Shown piece by piece: positions 30,333 through 38,705 of a stretch of DNA of 64,000 bases (the stretch's first letter is position 1; the number at the start of each line of letters is the position of its first letter). The notes under the pieces were generated by a model. That model saw nothing but the letters and a program-made list of their open reading frames with translations. It had not been told where the DNA came from and made no database searches. The stretch is from Bacteroidaceae bacterium (GTDB lineage: Bacteria; Bacteroidota; Bacteroidia; Bacteroidales; Bacteroidaceae), in NCBI GenBank assembly GCA_017546785.1, contig JAFYRW010000048.1:1-64000 (forward strand), read 5' to 3'. The position numbers and the translations under genes were made by a program.

Positions 30333-30800
30333 ATGTTAAATGCAATCGGAGGAGCCTTTGCCGGCACTCCAAGTTTAAACAGCTTTAATAGCAAAGCCGA
30401 AGTAATCAAGTGGGCCATTGAGTTCACCTCAACAACCGATGACAAGTACAACAAGGTACCCGACTATGACAAGGCGCAGGCAATGTACGAGTTCGTCTGT
30501 AAGAACGTCGCCCTGCCCGATGTTCCTGCCGACCCACAAAGAGAGTTCTTCAAGGAACTCAAGGGAATCATCGACAAGGAATTGGCAAAGAAAAATAAAG
30601 AAGAGGCAATACCTCTTCCCGGGTCCAACCCTCTTGTTCCCATAAGTAATAAGATAAGAAAAATCTTGTACGACAACAATTTCAAAGCTTTTAAAGGAGA
30701 AGCCTCCACAGATTACAGCAAAGACATATTCCGCCTTGATGGCGATGGCGAATATCTTGAACTCATCATCACTCACTCCATCTGCCCCAAGGCAGACTAA
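30333..30800 (+). CDS. Last gene of the rightward operon, hypothetical (155 aa)
   Basis: N-terminal GGAFAGTPSLNSFNSKAEVI, helical middle with Lys/Glu runs, C-terminal beta segment (YLELIITHSICPKAD). No family recognised. Separated by 54 bp from the previous gene and followed by a terminator, so it may be expressed separately. Confidence 0.6.
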   Translation: MLNAIGGAFAGTPSLNSFNSKAEVIKWAIEFTSTTDDKYNKVPDYDKAQAMYEFVCKNVALPDVPADPQREFFKELKGIIDKELAKKNKEEAIPLPGSNPLVPISNKIRKILYDNNFKAFKGEASTDYSKDIFRLDGDGEYLELIITHSICPKAD

Positions 30801-30804
30801 CAAA

Positions 30805-30842
30805 TTCCCCTGCCCATCCTCACGGATAGGTAGGGGAACAAC
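30805..30842. terminator. Hairpin between convergent phage transcription units
   Basis: TTCCCCT (30805-30811) pairs with AGGGGAA (30832-30838), with an inner ATCC-TCAC-GGAT stem. It lies between the rightward early operon and the leftward late operon, so it can serve as terminator, though the T-tract is poor. Confidence 0.6.
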
Positions 30843-30875
30843 CATTTATTAACCTAATTATGACAAACAAAAAAA

Positions 30876-31334
30876 TCAAATACCCATTGTAGCAGCCCTT
30901 CTACGCACCTTATTCCCCAGAGCAGTAACCCCATTCATAGCCTCGCGAATATTCAATCTCAAAGCCTCTCTCAAAGACGCATCCGCCCATTCAGGTCTGA
31001 TATTCATCATCCAAAGTCTACGAGCCTCATACACGATATATAGTCTAACAGCCTCTTTCAGTACTGCGAGCAAATGCTCTCGTCCAGCACGCAAAGGCTC
31101 TATAGTAAAGTTCAGAGCATCATCCTTATACTCGCATCTGAACACCACCCTGTTAGCATTCGCCATCAGTAGCACATCATTCACCGCCCCTCGAATGTAG
31201 AACATCATCACATCCTGCGTATCTTTGCCACTTTGAACGAACACAGCACTTTCATCCCCATTCTTCGATGCCTCTCCGCGATACCAATTCTTAATATCTA
31301 TCTCCCTTAACAGGTCCTCTATATAAATAATCAT
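30876..31334 (-). CDS. Last gene of the leftward late operon, hypothetical (152 aa)
   Basis: Helical protein (REHLLAVLKEAVRLYIVYEA) with a basic C-terminus (GNKVRRRAATMGI). The same gene pair, this and its upstream neighbour, looks like a head- or tail-associated pair by position, but no family was recognised. Overlaps its upstream neighbour by 4 nt. Confidence 0.6.
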   Translation of the reverse strand: MIIYIEDLLREIDIKNWYRGEASKNGDESAVFVQSGKDTQDVMMFYIRGAVNDVLLMANANRVVFRCEYKDDALNFTIEPLRAGREHLLAVLKEAVRLYIVYEARRLWMMNIRPEWADASLREALRLNIREAMNGVTALGNKVRRRAATMGI

Positions 31335-31720
31335 AACGGTTTCTCCCTTCTACTAAGAATATCCTTTATCACCATCAGCGCCTCATTTGCCGCCTCAATA
31401 AATTTCTCCCCCGTACCATTCAGTTCATACCACTTAGCAATGGTATAGTTAGTGAGGAAGCTCTCCGCCAATTCATTTATATCCTCGCTCCGATCCAGCC
31501 AGTTCTCCGGCATTGCGTATTCGAGTCCACCTTTGGAGTAGCGTCCAAGAGCCGCTACCAATCTTCTCCTGCCCTCAGTGATGAATCGCGACAACATACC
31601 TTCGTTGTCGCTTGTCGCCACCGCGTTTTCATCACCCCTCTGTACTGCCGCGTTCGCCGTCAAACGATACACCTCGGTAAACACCTGCGAATCAATTATA
31701 TCAATGCTATACATCTTCAT
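31331..31720 (-). CDS. Hypothetical late protein (129 aa)
   Basis: YSIDIIDSQVFTEVYRLTAN, then LSRFITEGRRRLVAALGRY and a helical C-terminus. Start at ATG 31720 or 31714. Helical adaptor-like composition, function unknown. Confidence 0.6.
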   Translation of the reverse strand: MKMYSIDIIDSQVFTEVYRLTANAAVQRGDENAVATSDNEGMLSRFITEGRRRLVAALGRYSKGGLEYAMPENWLDRSEDINELAESFLTNYTIAKWYELNGTGEKFIEAANEALMVIKDILSRREKPL

Positions 31721-31808
31721 ACCCCAAAGATACACCCTGCTCCATAATCTCCTCTACCAAATCATTACGAATTAAGCAGAACTCCCAATAAGGCACCTCG
31801 TCGAGCAC
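31707..31808 (-). CDS. Possible 33-residue ORF with GTG start
   Basis: Reads VLDEVPYWEFCLIRNDLVEE and continues to GYEDV. Natural-looking composition, but the GTG start lies inside the 12-bp hairpin at 31804-31835. It could be the tail of a decayed longer gene. Confidence 0.3.
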   Translation of the reverse strand: MLDEVPYWEFCLIRNDLVEEIMEQGVSLGYEDV

Positions 31809-31835
31809 CCCGAGTGTATATTTACTCGGGGTGCT
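31804..31835 (-). terminator. 12-bp perfect hairpin after gene 31840-32337
   Basis: AGCACCCCGAGT (31804-31815) pairs with ACTCGGGGTGCT (31824-31835), 8-nt loop. It begins 4 bp past the stop of the upstream leftward gene. No T-tract, so it may act as an RNA-stabilising or processing structure rather than a full terminator. Confidence 0.55.
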
Positions 31836-31839
31836 ACTA

Positions 31840-32337
31840 TTACAGTTCAAAGTACTCACGAATGAACTTCGGCCTATCAATATCCTTAAGATTCTCCACC
31901 GCCATAGCATAGAAGAACTTAGGCATCTCCGTTTCCGGCACGAATTCCTTTGCGCTATTATAGTTATCACTATATCGCATATTCGCCGTGGCCCACAGCG
32001 CATAGCAGTTATAGTATGGTTTCTCGTACATCTTACCACCGAGTCCCTCCACCGCATTTTTGAACGTCTCGTAGTTCCAGTGTGGTCCTCTCATACCATT
32101 TTGGTTTACCAGCTTCGCTGTTATCTCCTCCGCCTCGCGTTTCGATAAGAAGTTATTCCACTGCATAGCCTCCAGCTTATCCAGCCAGCACTGTGCCTCT
32201 TTCGGAGCAATCTCCGTCATTTTCTTGAACGCCCATCTCTCCGCGTTCCCAAATGCAATCATCTTATCTCTGTTTCCCGAGGTCGCCATATCCTCATACA
32301 GTTCCTCGTATCTTTCTATAATCTCATTCATAATCAT
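31840..32337 (-). CDS. Hypothetical late protein (165 aa)
   Basis: Helical, acidic protein (EIIERYEELYEDMATS; KMTEIAPKEAQCWLDKLE; NENGMRGPHWN-like segment NQNGMRGPHWNYETFKNAVE). The pattern recurs in Bacteroidales phages beside head/tail genes; function unknown. Overlaps upstream gene by 4 nt. Confidence 0.65.
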   Translation of the reverse strand: MIMNEIIERYEELYEDMATSGNRDKMIAFGNAERWAFKKMTEIAPKEAQCWLDKLEAMQWNNFLSKREAEEITAKLVNQNGMRGPHWNYETFKNAVEGLGGKMYEKPYYNCYALWATANMRYSDNYNSAKEFVPETEMPKFFYAMAVENLKDIDRPKFIREYFEL

Positions 32338-32762
32338 TCAGTTTTAACAATGTAAAAATCCTCCTCAGCTAATGGCAGGTTCAGCTCCAACAACCTCTTT
32401 AGTCGTTTTAAATCCGACTCCTCAATAACAAGGAACCCATCAGCCAGAGAAAGCTCCCCATTCTCAATAGCCCTATCCACAATCCCGTGCGCCATAGCAG
32501 GCAAAGAAGAATCATCCACCATAGCAAGATACCTATTAAGGAATGGAGAAATCAGCATATCGCTCACCCCACCAATCACCGGAGCGAGGTCCTTCATAAT
32601 CGAATAATTAGGCGACACAATCCCCAGATTCTTAATCCAATTCTCCGCCATACCAAGAACAGGAATCGACGCCACCTTTCCCTGCACAATCTGTCCAACA
32701 AGCGGCTGCGACCAATGGCTAATCACCGCACTTAGAATTTGCCCGTTACTATACATACTCAT
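32334..32762 (-). CDS. Hypothetical late protein (142 aa)
   Basis: SNGQILSAVISHWSQPLVGQ, hydrophobic N-terminal part (VIGGVSDMLISPFL), then an acidic C-terminus (SDLKRLKRLLELNLPLAEED). Probably a membrane- or DNA-ejection-associated helical protein; no family recognised. ATG 32756 is an alternative start. Confidence 0.6.
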   Translation of the reverse strand: MSMYSNGQILSAVISHWSQPLVGQIVQGKVASIPVLGMAENWIKNLGIVSPNYSIMKDLAPVIGGVSDMLISPFLNRYLAMVDDSSLPAMAHGIVDRAIENGELSLADGFLVIEESDLKRLKRLLELNLPLAEEDFYIVKTE

Positions 32763-32813
32763 ACGTTTAAAGGTTAATGAGCAGGGCAATTACGCCCTAC
32801 TCATCTCACTCAC

Positions 32814-33320
32814 TTACTGCCCCGCAGTTGTAGTCGCAGGAGTCACATTCACATTACCCCAACCCGGGCAAATGCTCGCGTTTGGAACAACAAGTTTCGT
32901 CAAGCCCATAAGCTGAGCAATCTGACCCTTGATACACTCAACTGCCGCTGTATTCACGCCATTGTAAACAGCCTGCTGCAAGTTGATAGCGTTCTGCTCG
33001 TCCTTCATCGCACCAATCTTGTTGTTGAGTCGCTCATACACATCAGCAATCTTGCTGTCAGTGTAAATGTTACTCTCCAGCAACGCAATCTTGCCATCTT
33101 TAGCCGCAAGCTCCTGCATCATAGCAGCCTCATAGCGGCTCACCGGAGTATCCTCGCGGTTAGGACAACCACCATTGTTGCGGCCAAAGCCACCAAGGAT
33201 GTTGTTCGCGTTAAGACCGAGGAACGAAGCAATGCCCGCCGATGCACCCACAGTGTTGTAGTTACCCTGTCCTTGTCCTGTCACGTGATACTCGTGACCA
33301 TCTGCACCTTTCACTTTCAT
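32814..33320 (-). CDS. Glycine-rich / coiled-coil virion-type protein (168 aa)
   Basis: N-terminal Gly/Asn-rich region (LGLNANNILGGFGRNNGGC), a parallel coiled coil in the middle (ELAAKDGKIALLESNIYTDS...YERLNNKIGAM), and a C-terminal PGWGNVNVTPA tail. Similar proteins sit among virion genes of Bacteroidales and Clostridia phages. A fibre- or tail-needle-like structural role is inferred only from shape. Confidence 0.65.
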   Translation of the reverse strand: MKVKGADGHEYHVTGQGQGNYNTVGASAGIASFLGLNANNILGGFGRNNGGCPNREDTPVSRYEAAMMQELAAKDGKIALLESNIYTDSKIADVYERLNNKIGAMKDEQNAINLQQAVYNGVNTAAVECIKGQIAQLMGLTKLVVPNASICPGWGNVNVTPATTTAGQ

Positions 33321-33474
33321 AATAATATAGTTTTTTTAGTTTCCCGGCACCATTACCGGACGTGGCAAAGTTCACAATTCAGCACCCCCTATCATAGTAC
33401 ATCGCAACACCCTCACAACAACTTCATAACTACAGCGCAACAACTTCGCAACAGGGCAAAAAAAAGATGCAGCC

Positions 33475-33771
33475 TCATCGGCTACACCCCTTATTCTTTA
33501 GCGCATCAATGCAATGTCGCACAGTCCACGGCGCATTTGCCTCGTTATATCTGTTGCGTATCAGACACACACTGCAACGCCTCATCTTCTGTGTCAGTTC
33601 AGCAATGTCGTGGTCGCTGAACCCCATACTGTTAAGCGTCATCACAAGCGATGTGCGAGCCTCAACACACTCAGCACAGTTGCACTTAAACATCCTCTCT
33701 TCTGTGAGCCCGAACCTGTCGAGCACCTCAGCAAGCACCTCATTATAAACTTGCTGTTTCTCTTTGTTCAT
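33475..33771 (-). CDS. Small DnaA-domain-IV-like HTH protein (98 aa)
   Basis: TSLVMTLNSMGFSDHDIAEL and the helix after it resemble the DNA-binding helices of DnaA domain IV, with Cys pairs (KCNCAEC; RCSVC) that may bind zinc. Could regulate late genes. Start at ATG 33771; earlier starts extend into unrelated sequence. A T8 run past a small hairpin (about 33,465-33,490) may terminate it. Confidence 0.55.
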   Translation of the reverse strand: MNKEKQQVYNEVLAEVLDRFGLTEERMFKCNCAECVEARTSLVMTLNSMGFSDHDIAELTQKMRRCSVCLIRNRYNEANAPWTVRHCIDALKNKGCSR

Positions 33772-33855
33772 AGTTGTAAAATTAAGTTGACATAACAATA
33801 TATAGCTATAGCACGACAACCATTATGCCGCGCTATCACATTATATGTAGCCGAA

Positions 33856-34263
33856 TTACTTCTTCAGCTTGCGAAACAAAATATAAAGATTATAAAAAAC
33901 GATGAACGCCAATATAGCAATAGCAGCCCTGCCAACGCTCATTGAAAGAGACTCCCAGGGCGTAAATTCGCGTTCAACAGTGCGCACCACAGTAGTAGTA
34001 TCGCACACACTCTTATATAAAGTATCGCGCACAATTCTATCTCTGTAGACGTTATGCCAACGATTCAAAAAGACAGTATCAGCCGAGGAGTAGACAAATA
34101 CACTATCCTTAATGTAGACACTGTCTCTCTCATATTTATTAGAATACACGCTGTCGAGCTTTACGCTCTCCACCGGCACATATTTCACTGTCGAGCAAGC
34201 AAATATCGCTGTGCACACACACAACGCCGCCAGCGCCATTATAATAACGTGTAGATATTTCAT
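33856..34263 (-). CDS. Spanin-like lipoprotein with a C-terminal membrane helix (135 aa)
   Basis: N-terminal signal with lipobox-like AIFAC near residue 22; a periplasmic beta/coil region rich in Val and Asp; a C-terminal membrane segment (AIAILAFIVFYNLYILF) and basic end. Being tethered at both ends is the logic of unimolecular spanins, which fuse inner and outer membranes at lysis. It follows the lysozyme gene by 1 nt. Confidence 0.65.
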   Translation of the reverse strand: MKYLHVIIMALAALCVCTAIFACSTVKYVPVESVKLDSVYSNKYERDSVYIKDSVFVYSSADTVFLNRWHNVYRDRIVRDTLYKSVCDTTTVVRTVEREFTPWESLSMSVGRAAIAILAFIVFYNLYILFRKLKK

Positions 34264-34264
34264 A

Positions 34265-34705
34265 TTATTCCCATTCAAACATCTGTGCCTCCCACTCCCT
34301 GCGTTTCACAAGTCCCGGGAGAACTACCCCCTTAGAGTACACCCATCTGCGGAACTCATCAGGAATAGACGGTTCGTCAACATCCTTCAGAATCTTTTTT
34401 CTCAGCGTCGAGTTCTGGAAATTCCCTATACCCAGGTTAAACAAGAAGTCCACCAGCGCGTCCCACTGCCCCTGCGTAATATCCTCCGCATACGGCTCCT
34501 TTGCCAGGAACTGCTCAAAATATTCAATATCCTGTTCAAGAAATTTCTCAGCAGTACGTCTATCTATCTGCTGTCCCTCTTTCACCCCCTTAGTATGTCC
34601 ATAACCAATGGTCCACACCCCGGCAGAGCATTTATAGCTTCTCAATCTCAGCCCCTCGAACTCCTTCAGACGTTCCAGAGCATAATCACTCATTCTCATA
34701 ATCAA
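34265..34705 (-). CDS. Phage lysozyme (GH24 endolysin)
   Basis: 146 residues. LKEFEGLRLRSYKCSAGVWT then IGYGHTKG is the GH24/T4-lysozyme active site: catalytic Glu in EG, then Cys in the position often taken by Asp, then Thr. No signal peptide, so it needs a holin or export. Clustered with the holin-like and spanin-like genes as a lysis cassette. Confidence 0.92.
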   Translation of the reverse strand: MIMRMSDYALERLKEFEGLRLRSYKCSAGVWTIGYGHTKGVKEGQQIDRRTAEKFLEQDIEYFEQFLAKEPYAEDITQGQWDALVDFLFNLGIGNFQNSTLRKKILKDVDEPSIPDEFRRWVYSKGVVLPGLVKRREWEAQMFEWE

Positions 34706-35094
34706 TATCCGCTTTGTGGTTCTCTTTTACCACATTTCTTCACTTCACACAATTTTTTCGCTCTCTCTTCTCGCAAGTCACCTATTGTTTCCTCCTTCTT
34801 TAATAATGCAGAGTTAAGCTCCTTAACCTGTAGTGTCAGCTCGTGGAATTTTTGCGACAGCTCGTGATACCTGTCATCCTTCTGCGATAGCAGCTTATCT
34901 TTCTCCTCGATGCGTTGGTCTTTAATCAGCAGTCGCTCGTTAGCATAGTCAATTTGCTTTTGATACTTTTCAAACTCCGCATCATCAGCCTTTGTCTCCG
35001 CCATACGAGCATTCTGCTTCCGAGTAAACACCCACTTTATAAACTCAAAACCGCCAAGCGCAGTAAGAATTAAGCCTATATCACTCCAATTCAT
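34702..35094 (-). CDS. Holin/Rz-like membrane coiled-coil protein (130 aa)
   Basis: One N-terminal membrane helix (IGLILTALGGFEFIKWVF), then a long charged coiled coil (about 30-110). Located directly before the lysozyme gene. Topology suits an inner-membrane spanin or a one-helix holin; which one is uncertain. Coupled to the lysozyme gene by 4-nt overlap. Confidence 0.7.
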   Translation of the reverse strand: MNWSDIGLILTALGGFEFIKWVFTRKQNARMAETKADDAEFEKYQKQIDYANERLLIKDQRIEEKDKLLSQKDDRYHELSQKFHELTLQVKELNSALLKKEETIGDLREERAKKLCEVKKCGKREPQSGY

Positions 35095-35680
35095 AATAAT
35101 CCAACATCAAATATTGTGCTTTGCAATTCTCTTTGTAATCGCAGTTATACTCCTCAGCGTGGTACAAAGGCAAAGGCAAATAATCCACATACGAGCTTGC
35201 GTAATTCTTAGCCCAACCAAGAGTCCAGTAATGCTCCTCGCAACTAATAGATATACCACTATTGTAAGGATATTCCTTAGAACCCTCAATCCACGTGTAG
35301 AGGAGTTTTACAGCGTAATCCTTGTGATATATCTTAGCAAGCATTTTCGACAGCTCTCTGAACTCCTCACAAGGTTGTCCCAAGAAAAGGTTGTCATCAA
35401 GGTAAAGTTGGAAATAAATGGGATTCTCCTTAGTGGCGTATTTCTCAAATAGAGCCAACGCATCGTTAAGTTTCTCCTTGTAGATAGCAAGACCGTGAGA
35501 GAATACCCACTCACCTTTATACTTAGTCACCTGTAGATTGAATAGCCTTACACCATCCTCGAGCTGTTCTTTAATGCTCTTGTCTTGACAGCGAGAGGTA
35601 AGGTGGATAAACCACCCGAACAACCACTGCCACCATACCAATTTACCTCCTGTTGCGCTGTTATGTGTGCCGTAAATCAT
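35081..35680 (-). CDS. PI-PLC X-domain-like phosphodiesterase (199 aa)
   Basis: IYGTHNSATGGKLVWW carries the first catalytic His and Asn of phosphatidylinositol-specific phospholipase C-like enzymes, EQLEDGVRLFNLQV the next acidic strand, and WVFSHGLAIYK the second His. Such proteins occur in Bacteroidales phage lysis regions. Target may be lipid or a phosphodiester-linked envelope component. A strong AGGAGG 10-15 nt upstream fixes the start at 35680, not 35719. Confidence 0.75.
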   Translation of the reverse strand: MIYGTHNSATGGKLVWWQWLFGWFIHLTSRCQDKSIKEQLEDGVRLFNLQVTKYKGEWVFSHGLAIYKEKLNDALALFEKYATKENPIYFQLYLDDNLFLGQPCEEFRELSKMLAKIYHKDYAVKLLYTWIEGSKEYPYNSGISISCEEHYWTLGWAKNYASSYVDYLPLPLYHAEEYNCDYKENCKAQYLMLDYYELE

Positions 35681-35868
35681 AATTCTTTCTCCTCCTGTTC
35701 TTTTAGCCACTGTTTCCACGCTGCAATCTCATCTTCTGTGGCTACTCGGTAATGCTCGTTTGTTGCCGAAACTCCTTTACCCTCTCTAAAGAACACTCGT
35801 TCTTCTATAGGTAAATTATCAATATTCTGTGTGTAGTACACACCATCTTTTTTCTCTAATGTATTCAT
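35677..35868 (-). CDS. Small hypothetical protein (63 aa)
   Basis: KKDGVYYTQNIDNLPIEERV, then an acidic helix (DEIAAWKQWLKEQEEKEL). Between the receptor-binding protein and the PLC-like gene, so perhaps a fibre chaperone. Function unknown. Confidence 0.6.
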   Translation of the reverse strand: MNTLEKKDGVYYTQNIDNLPIEERVFFREGKGVSATNEHYRVATEDEIAAWKQWLKEQEEKEL

Positions 35869-35879
35869 AATTTATAATT

Positions 35880-37706
35880 TTAAGCTGAAACTAAAGTTAT
35901 AAATGGTTTACTAGATAATGCTGCCTCAATTTCTGGCTCGCCATTCATTCTTCCGTAAGCGTTAGGATGTAGAGTAATTGTTATAGCTGTTGTCGCGACA
36001 GAATTGTTAATCACATAAAGAATAGATTTTTTAGAAATAAGTGGACAATCACTTAAAGATAAATTATATTTTAGCTGATGTATCTTTACAGTTTTTAATA
36101 ATTTACAGTTATAAAATCCATTACTCACAGCCGACTCAAATCTAAAACGACCTAATATGTGTATAACTTTAAACATATTCCCAAATACATTATCAGGGTT
36201 TTTTGTACTTACGATACTATATTCACCTTTATCGAAATTTATAACTTCTAATTCACAATCTCTCGCATAATAATAACCATCTAACTCAGTAGTAGTATTT
36301 ATAGAAGTTAGTGTTCTATTTGTTCTAAATTTACGTGTATGTAAGAAATATTTAATAGTTAAAGTATTACCGTGATTATATATCTCCAGCATTTGTTTTT
36401 CGGTAATATCACCTAAGCCATTCAAGTAGTAGTGCCCTGCACGATGAACACAATATTGCTCATTGTGTCGAATGTTACCCAAAAGGTCAGTCAGTATAAC
36501 TTTATATACGCCATTGTCTATAACGTATTTATATGTAGTACCACCTTGAACTATAGTCTTTACATCACTCGCACTGACGTTGAGTATATCTTGATTATCT
36601 ACATAATCAGCCCAAGGTGTAGTTTTTACAATATCTACTCCTGTATCGTTGTACTCTGCACCAGCAGCTACAAATAGAGCACGTAAGGCATTGCCACCGC
36701 TTGTCTGAGGCACAGCAACCAACTTCTCATTTTCCACCCTCAGCCCATCGCCAATATTTAATGTTAGTTTACCGTCTTTCTGCGCCAAAGGAGCTTGCGC
36801 CTCAATAGCAGCAGGACCACCGCCAACACTCTCCCATTCAGTCCAATTACCAAATTCATCTCTCTTACGTTTAGCCACCTCAATAGTTGCATCAAGTTTA
36901 AGAGAATATTTTAATTGACTAATCGATTGCGATACACCAAGAGGGCCAGCAACAGAATAATTGTTTAAAACTATAAGTACAAAAGTATCGTAGAAACTAC
37001 CCACAGCAGTAGGGGAGCCGTCGGTTAACACACCACTATAAATACCATTATCTACTAAATTATCAAGTGTAGTAACTTGTCCCACCTCAATATTAGTCTG
37101 CAGTTTCCCCCAAGGTTTCCAATGTCCCTCTTGTGAGCTACGGACATACACATTACCCTCGCCACCCGCATTATTGTTAAGCGTTAGCACTTGCGTAACA
37201 ACCTTATTACCGCCATTATCATCAGTCGTTAAAACCGTCAATCTCGCAGCAATAACACCCTCATTCAATATAGGAACATTATCACCCTTTTTGCGAACAC
37301 CCCTAATACTATACACACCATCAGTTATATAGTCATTCAGGTTGCTACCGTCTGGCCAATCAACATCTGGCACATCGCCACCCTGCGGCAAATTCTCTGC
37401 CTCGCTGAACTCAATCGAATATCCTCTACAGCTAATTGTAGTACCCTCGCCCATACAAGGAATAGTGAAGCCGGTATATCCGCTCACCACCACTTCACGT
37501 ACACCATCAAGAATCACTGCACGACACTTAAGGGCACCACGTCCCACTATGTCAGTATCAATACACGCATAATACTCAGGGCCATTATCATACGCAAACA
37601 GCAAATCCCCCTTCTCAAAATGCAAGGCCCTATCTCGCTCCACATAAAAGTCAAACGAGCAATCCACCTTTTCAATACCCTTAATCCTAAGAATCAATCC
37701 AATCAT
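35880..37706 (-). CDS. Receptor-binding tail protein with knob-like repeats and LRR-type C-terminus
   Basis: 608 residues. Residues about 1-110 form a BppU-like baseplate-binding domain. Two knob-type repeats follow (about 125-200: DYITDGVYSIRG...NVYVRSSQEGHWKPWG; about 205-300: DNLVDNGIYSGV...GNWTEWES), as in phage/pyocin fibres. The C-terminal third has BspA-like leucine-rich segments (FYNCKLLKTVKIHQLKYNLS). The DNA for residues about 330-608 is more AT-rich than the rest, suggesting exchange of the receptor-binding tip. Confidence 0.75.
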   Translation of the reverse strand: MIGLILRIKGIEKVDCSFDFYVERDRALHFEKGDLLFAYDNGPEYYACIDTDIVGRGALKCRAVILDGVREVVVSGYTGFTIPCMGEGTTISCRGYSIEFSEAENLPQGGDVPDVDWPDGSNLNDYITDGVYSIRGVRKKGDNVPILNEGVIAARLTVLTTDDNGGNKVVTQVLTLNNNAGGEGNVYVRSSQEGHWKPWGKLQTNIEVGQVTTLDNLVDNGIYSGVLTDGSPTAVGSFYDTFVLIVLNNYSVAGPLGVSQSISQLKYSLKLDATIEVAKRKRDEFGNWTEWESVGGGPAAIEAQAPLAQKDGKLTLNIGDGLRVENEKLVAVPQTSGGNALRALFVAAGAEYNDTGVDIVKTTPWADYVDNQDILNVSASDVKTIVQGGTTYKYVIDNGVYKVILTDLLGNIRHNEQYCVHRAGHYYLNGLGDITEKQMLEIYNHGNTLTIKYFLHTRKFRTNRTLTSINTTTELDGYYYARDCELEVINFDKGEYSIVSTKNPDNVFGNMFKVIHILGRFRFESAVSNGFYNCKLLKTVKIHQLKYNLSLSDCPLISKKSILYVINNSVATTAITITLHPNAYGRMNGEPEIEAALSSKPFITLVSA

Positions 37707-38269
37707 TGTAACATATTAGTAGCAATATCACTCAATCTCTGTTTCCCCGCATCATCGCCAAAGAAACCCATCACAATAGCCGCAGCCATATAACACACCG
37801 CAGTAGCCTCCTTAGCACTCGCCGCCAATCCCTCCGCAGAGTCATACGCCTTGTTATATACGAATTTCACCGGTCCGGTCTCCCCTGGTTCCTCGTTAAG
37901 CATTCCATCATATATATATACTATCGGGCTATTCACCCCCGGCTTAGTATATTCATTTCTCGACATAATAAACTCATTCGAGTTCACATCCGTCAATCTC
38001 GTCACCGGTCGTTTCCAAGCGCGATCCTTCGCCCACAGCAACGAAATAAATTTAAGATACTCAACATCGCCATCCTCGAACGTAAAGTCACTTATCGACC
38101 TCACATTCACCTCATACCCATTGTTCGCCAATAGAACAACAGCATCAGCAACAGCAGTCTCTATATAATTATCAAGCAAAACACGGTCGGTAGCAATAGA
38201 CAGCCCATCGCTACCCCCGTGTTCATTCAATACATCTCTAACCTTTTGTACTACCTCCTCGTGTGTCAT
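37703..38269 (-). CDS. Probable head-tail adaptor protein (188 aa)
   Basis: Helical N-terminus (EEVVQKVRDVLNEHGG), LLDNYIETAVADAVVLLANN, and a hydrophobic C-terminus (EATAVCYMAAAIVMGFFG). Position after the capsid and a small head gene, plus length, fit a connector/adaptor protein. Overlaps both neighbours by 4 nt. Confidence 0.6.
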   Translation of the reverse strand: MTHEEVVQKVRDVLNEHGGSDGLSIATDRVLLDNYIETAVADAVVLLANNGYEVNVRSISDFTFEDGDVEYLKFISLLWAKDRAWKRPVTRLTDVNSNEFIMSRNEYTKPGVNSPIVYIYDGMLNEEPGETGPVKFVYNKAYDSAEGLAASAKEATAVCYMAAAIVMGFFGDDAGKQRLSDIATNMLQ

Positions 38270-38658
38270 GACCAGTTAGGAAAGTTTATGCCCTTTTTCT
38301 CTGCCTGTTCAAGCACCGCAGCCTTGTTCTGCAACACCTCTACCGGCACACCTCTCTCAATCAGGTACTGACGCGCCTGCTGCATGGTCTTCACCTTTGA
38401 TTCAGGTGTTTCAACCACAGCTGGAACATCCTCCACAATCTGCTCTTTGAGAACCTTTATTGCACCACTCTTGAAGTCAGGATGACTCTCAATCACCTTC
38501 TGCTCAAAAGCATTTCTTGATGTGTAGGTCGCTGGTCGCACAGCCGCAGAGTCGATTGCACCTCCACTGAATGTAATGGTCATAGTCGCCTTGCCAAGTT
38601 TAAACGAGACAAAACGCTCCACCACACCGTATATACCATATTTAACAATCTTACTCAT
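38266..38658 (-). CDS. Small head-associated protein (130 aa)
   Basis: Beta-rich N-terminus (VERFVSFKLGKATMTITFSG), a linker, and a C-terminal helical LEM/HeH-like segment (ARQYLIERGVPVEVLQNKAA). It may be a head decoration or completion protein by position. Function inferred. Confidence 0.55.
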   Translation of the reverse strand: MSKIVKYGIYGVVERFVSFKLGKATMTITFSGGAIDSAAVRPATYTSRNAFEQKVIESHPDFKSGAIKVLKEQIVEDVPAVVETPESKVKTMQQARQYLIERGVPVEVLQNKAAVLEQAEKKGINFPNWS

Positions 38659-38705
38659 AATATTTAATTTAAAAAGAGGGGAGGGATTATCCTCCCCTCA
38701 GTTGT

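Noticed and set aside
30860-30892. 10-codon frame MTNKKIKYPL next to the operon junction
   Set aside because: Too short; it may be the stump of a gene cut off at a mosaic joint, but nothing else supports it.
35880-37706. Diversity-generating retroelement target in the tail protein
   Set aside because: No reverse transcriptase, template repeat or accessory gene was found anywhere in the window.
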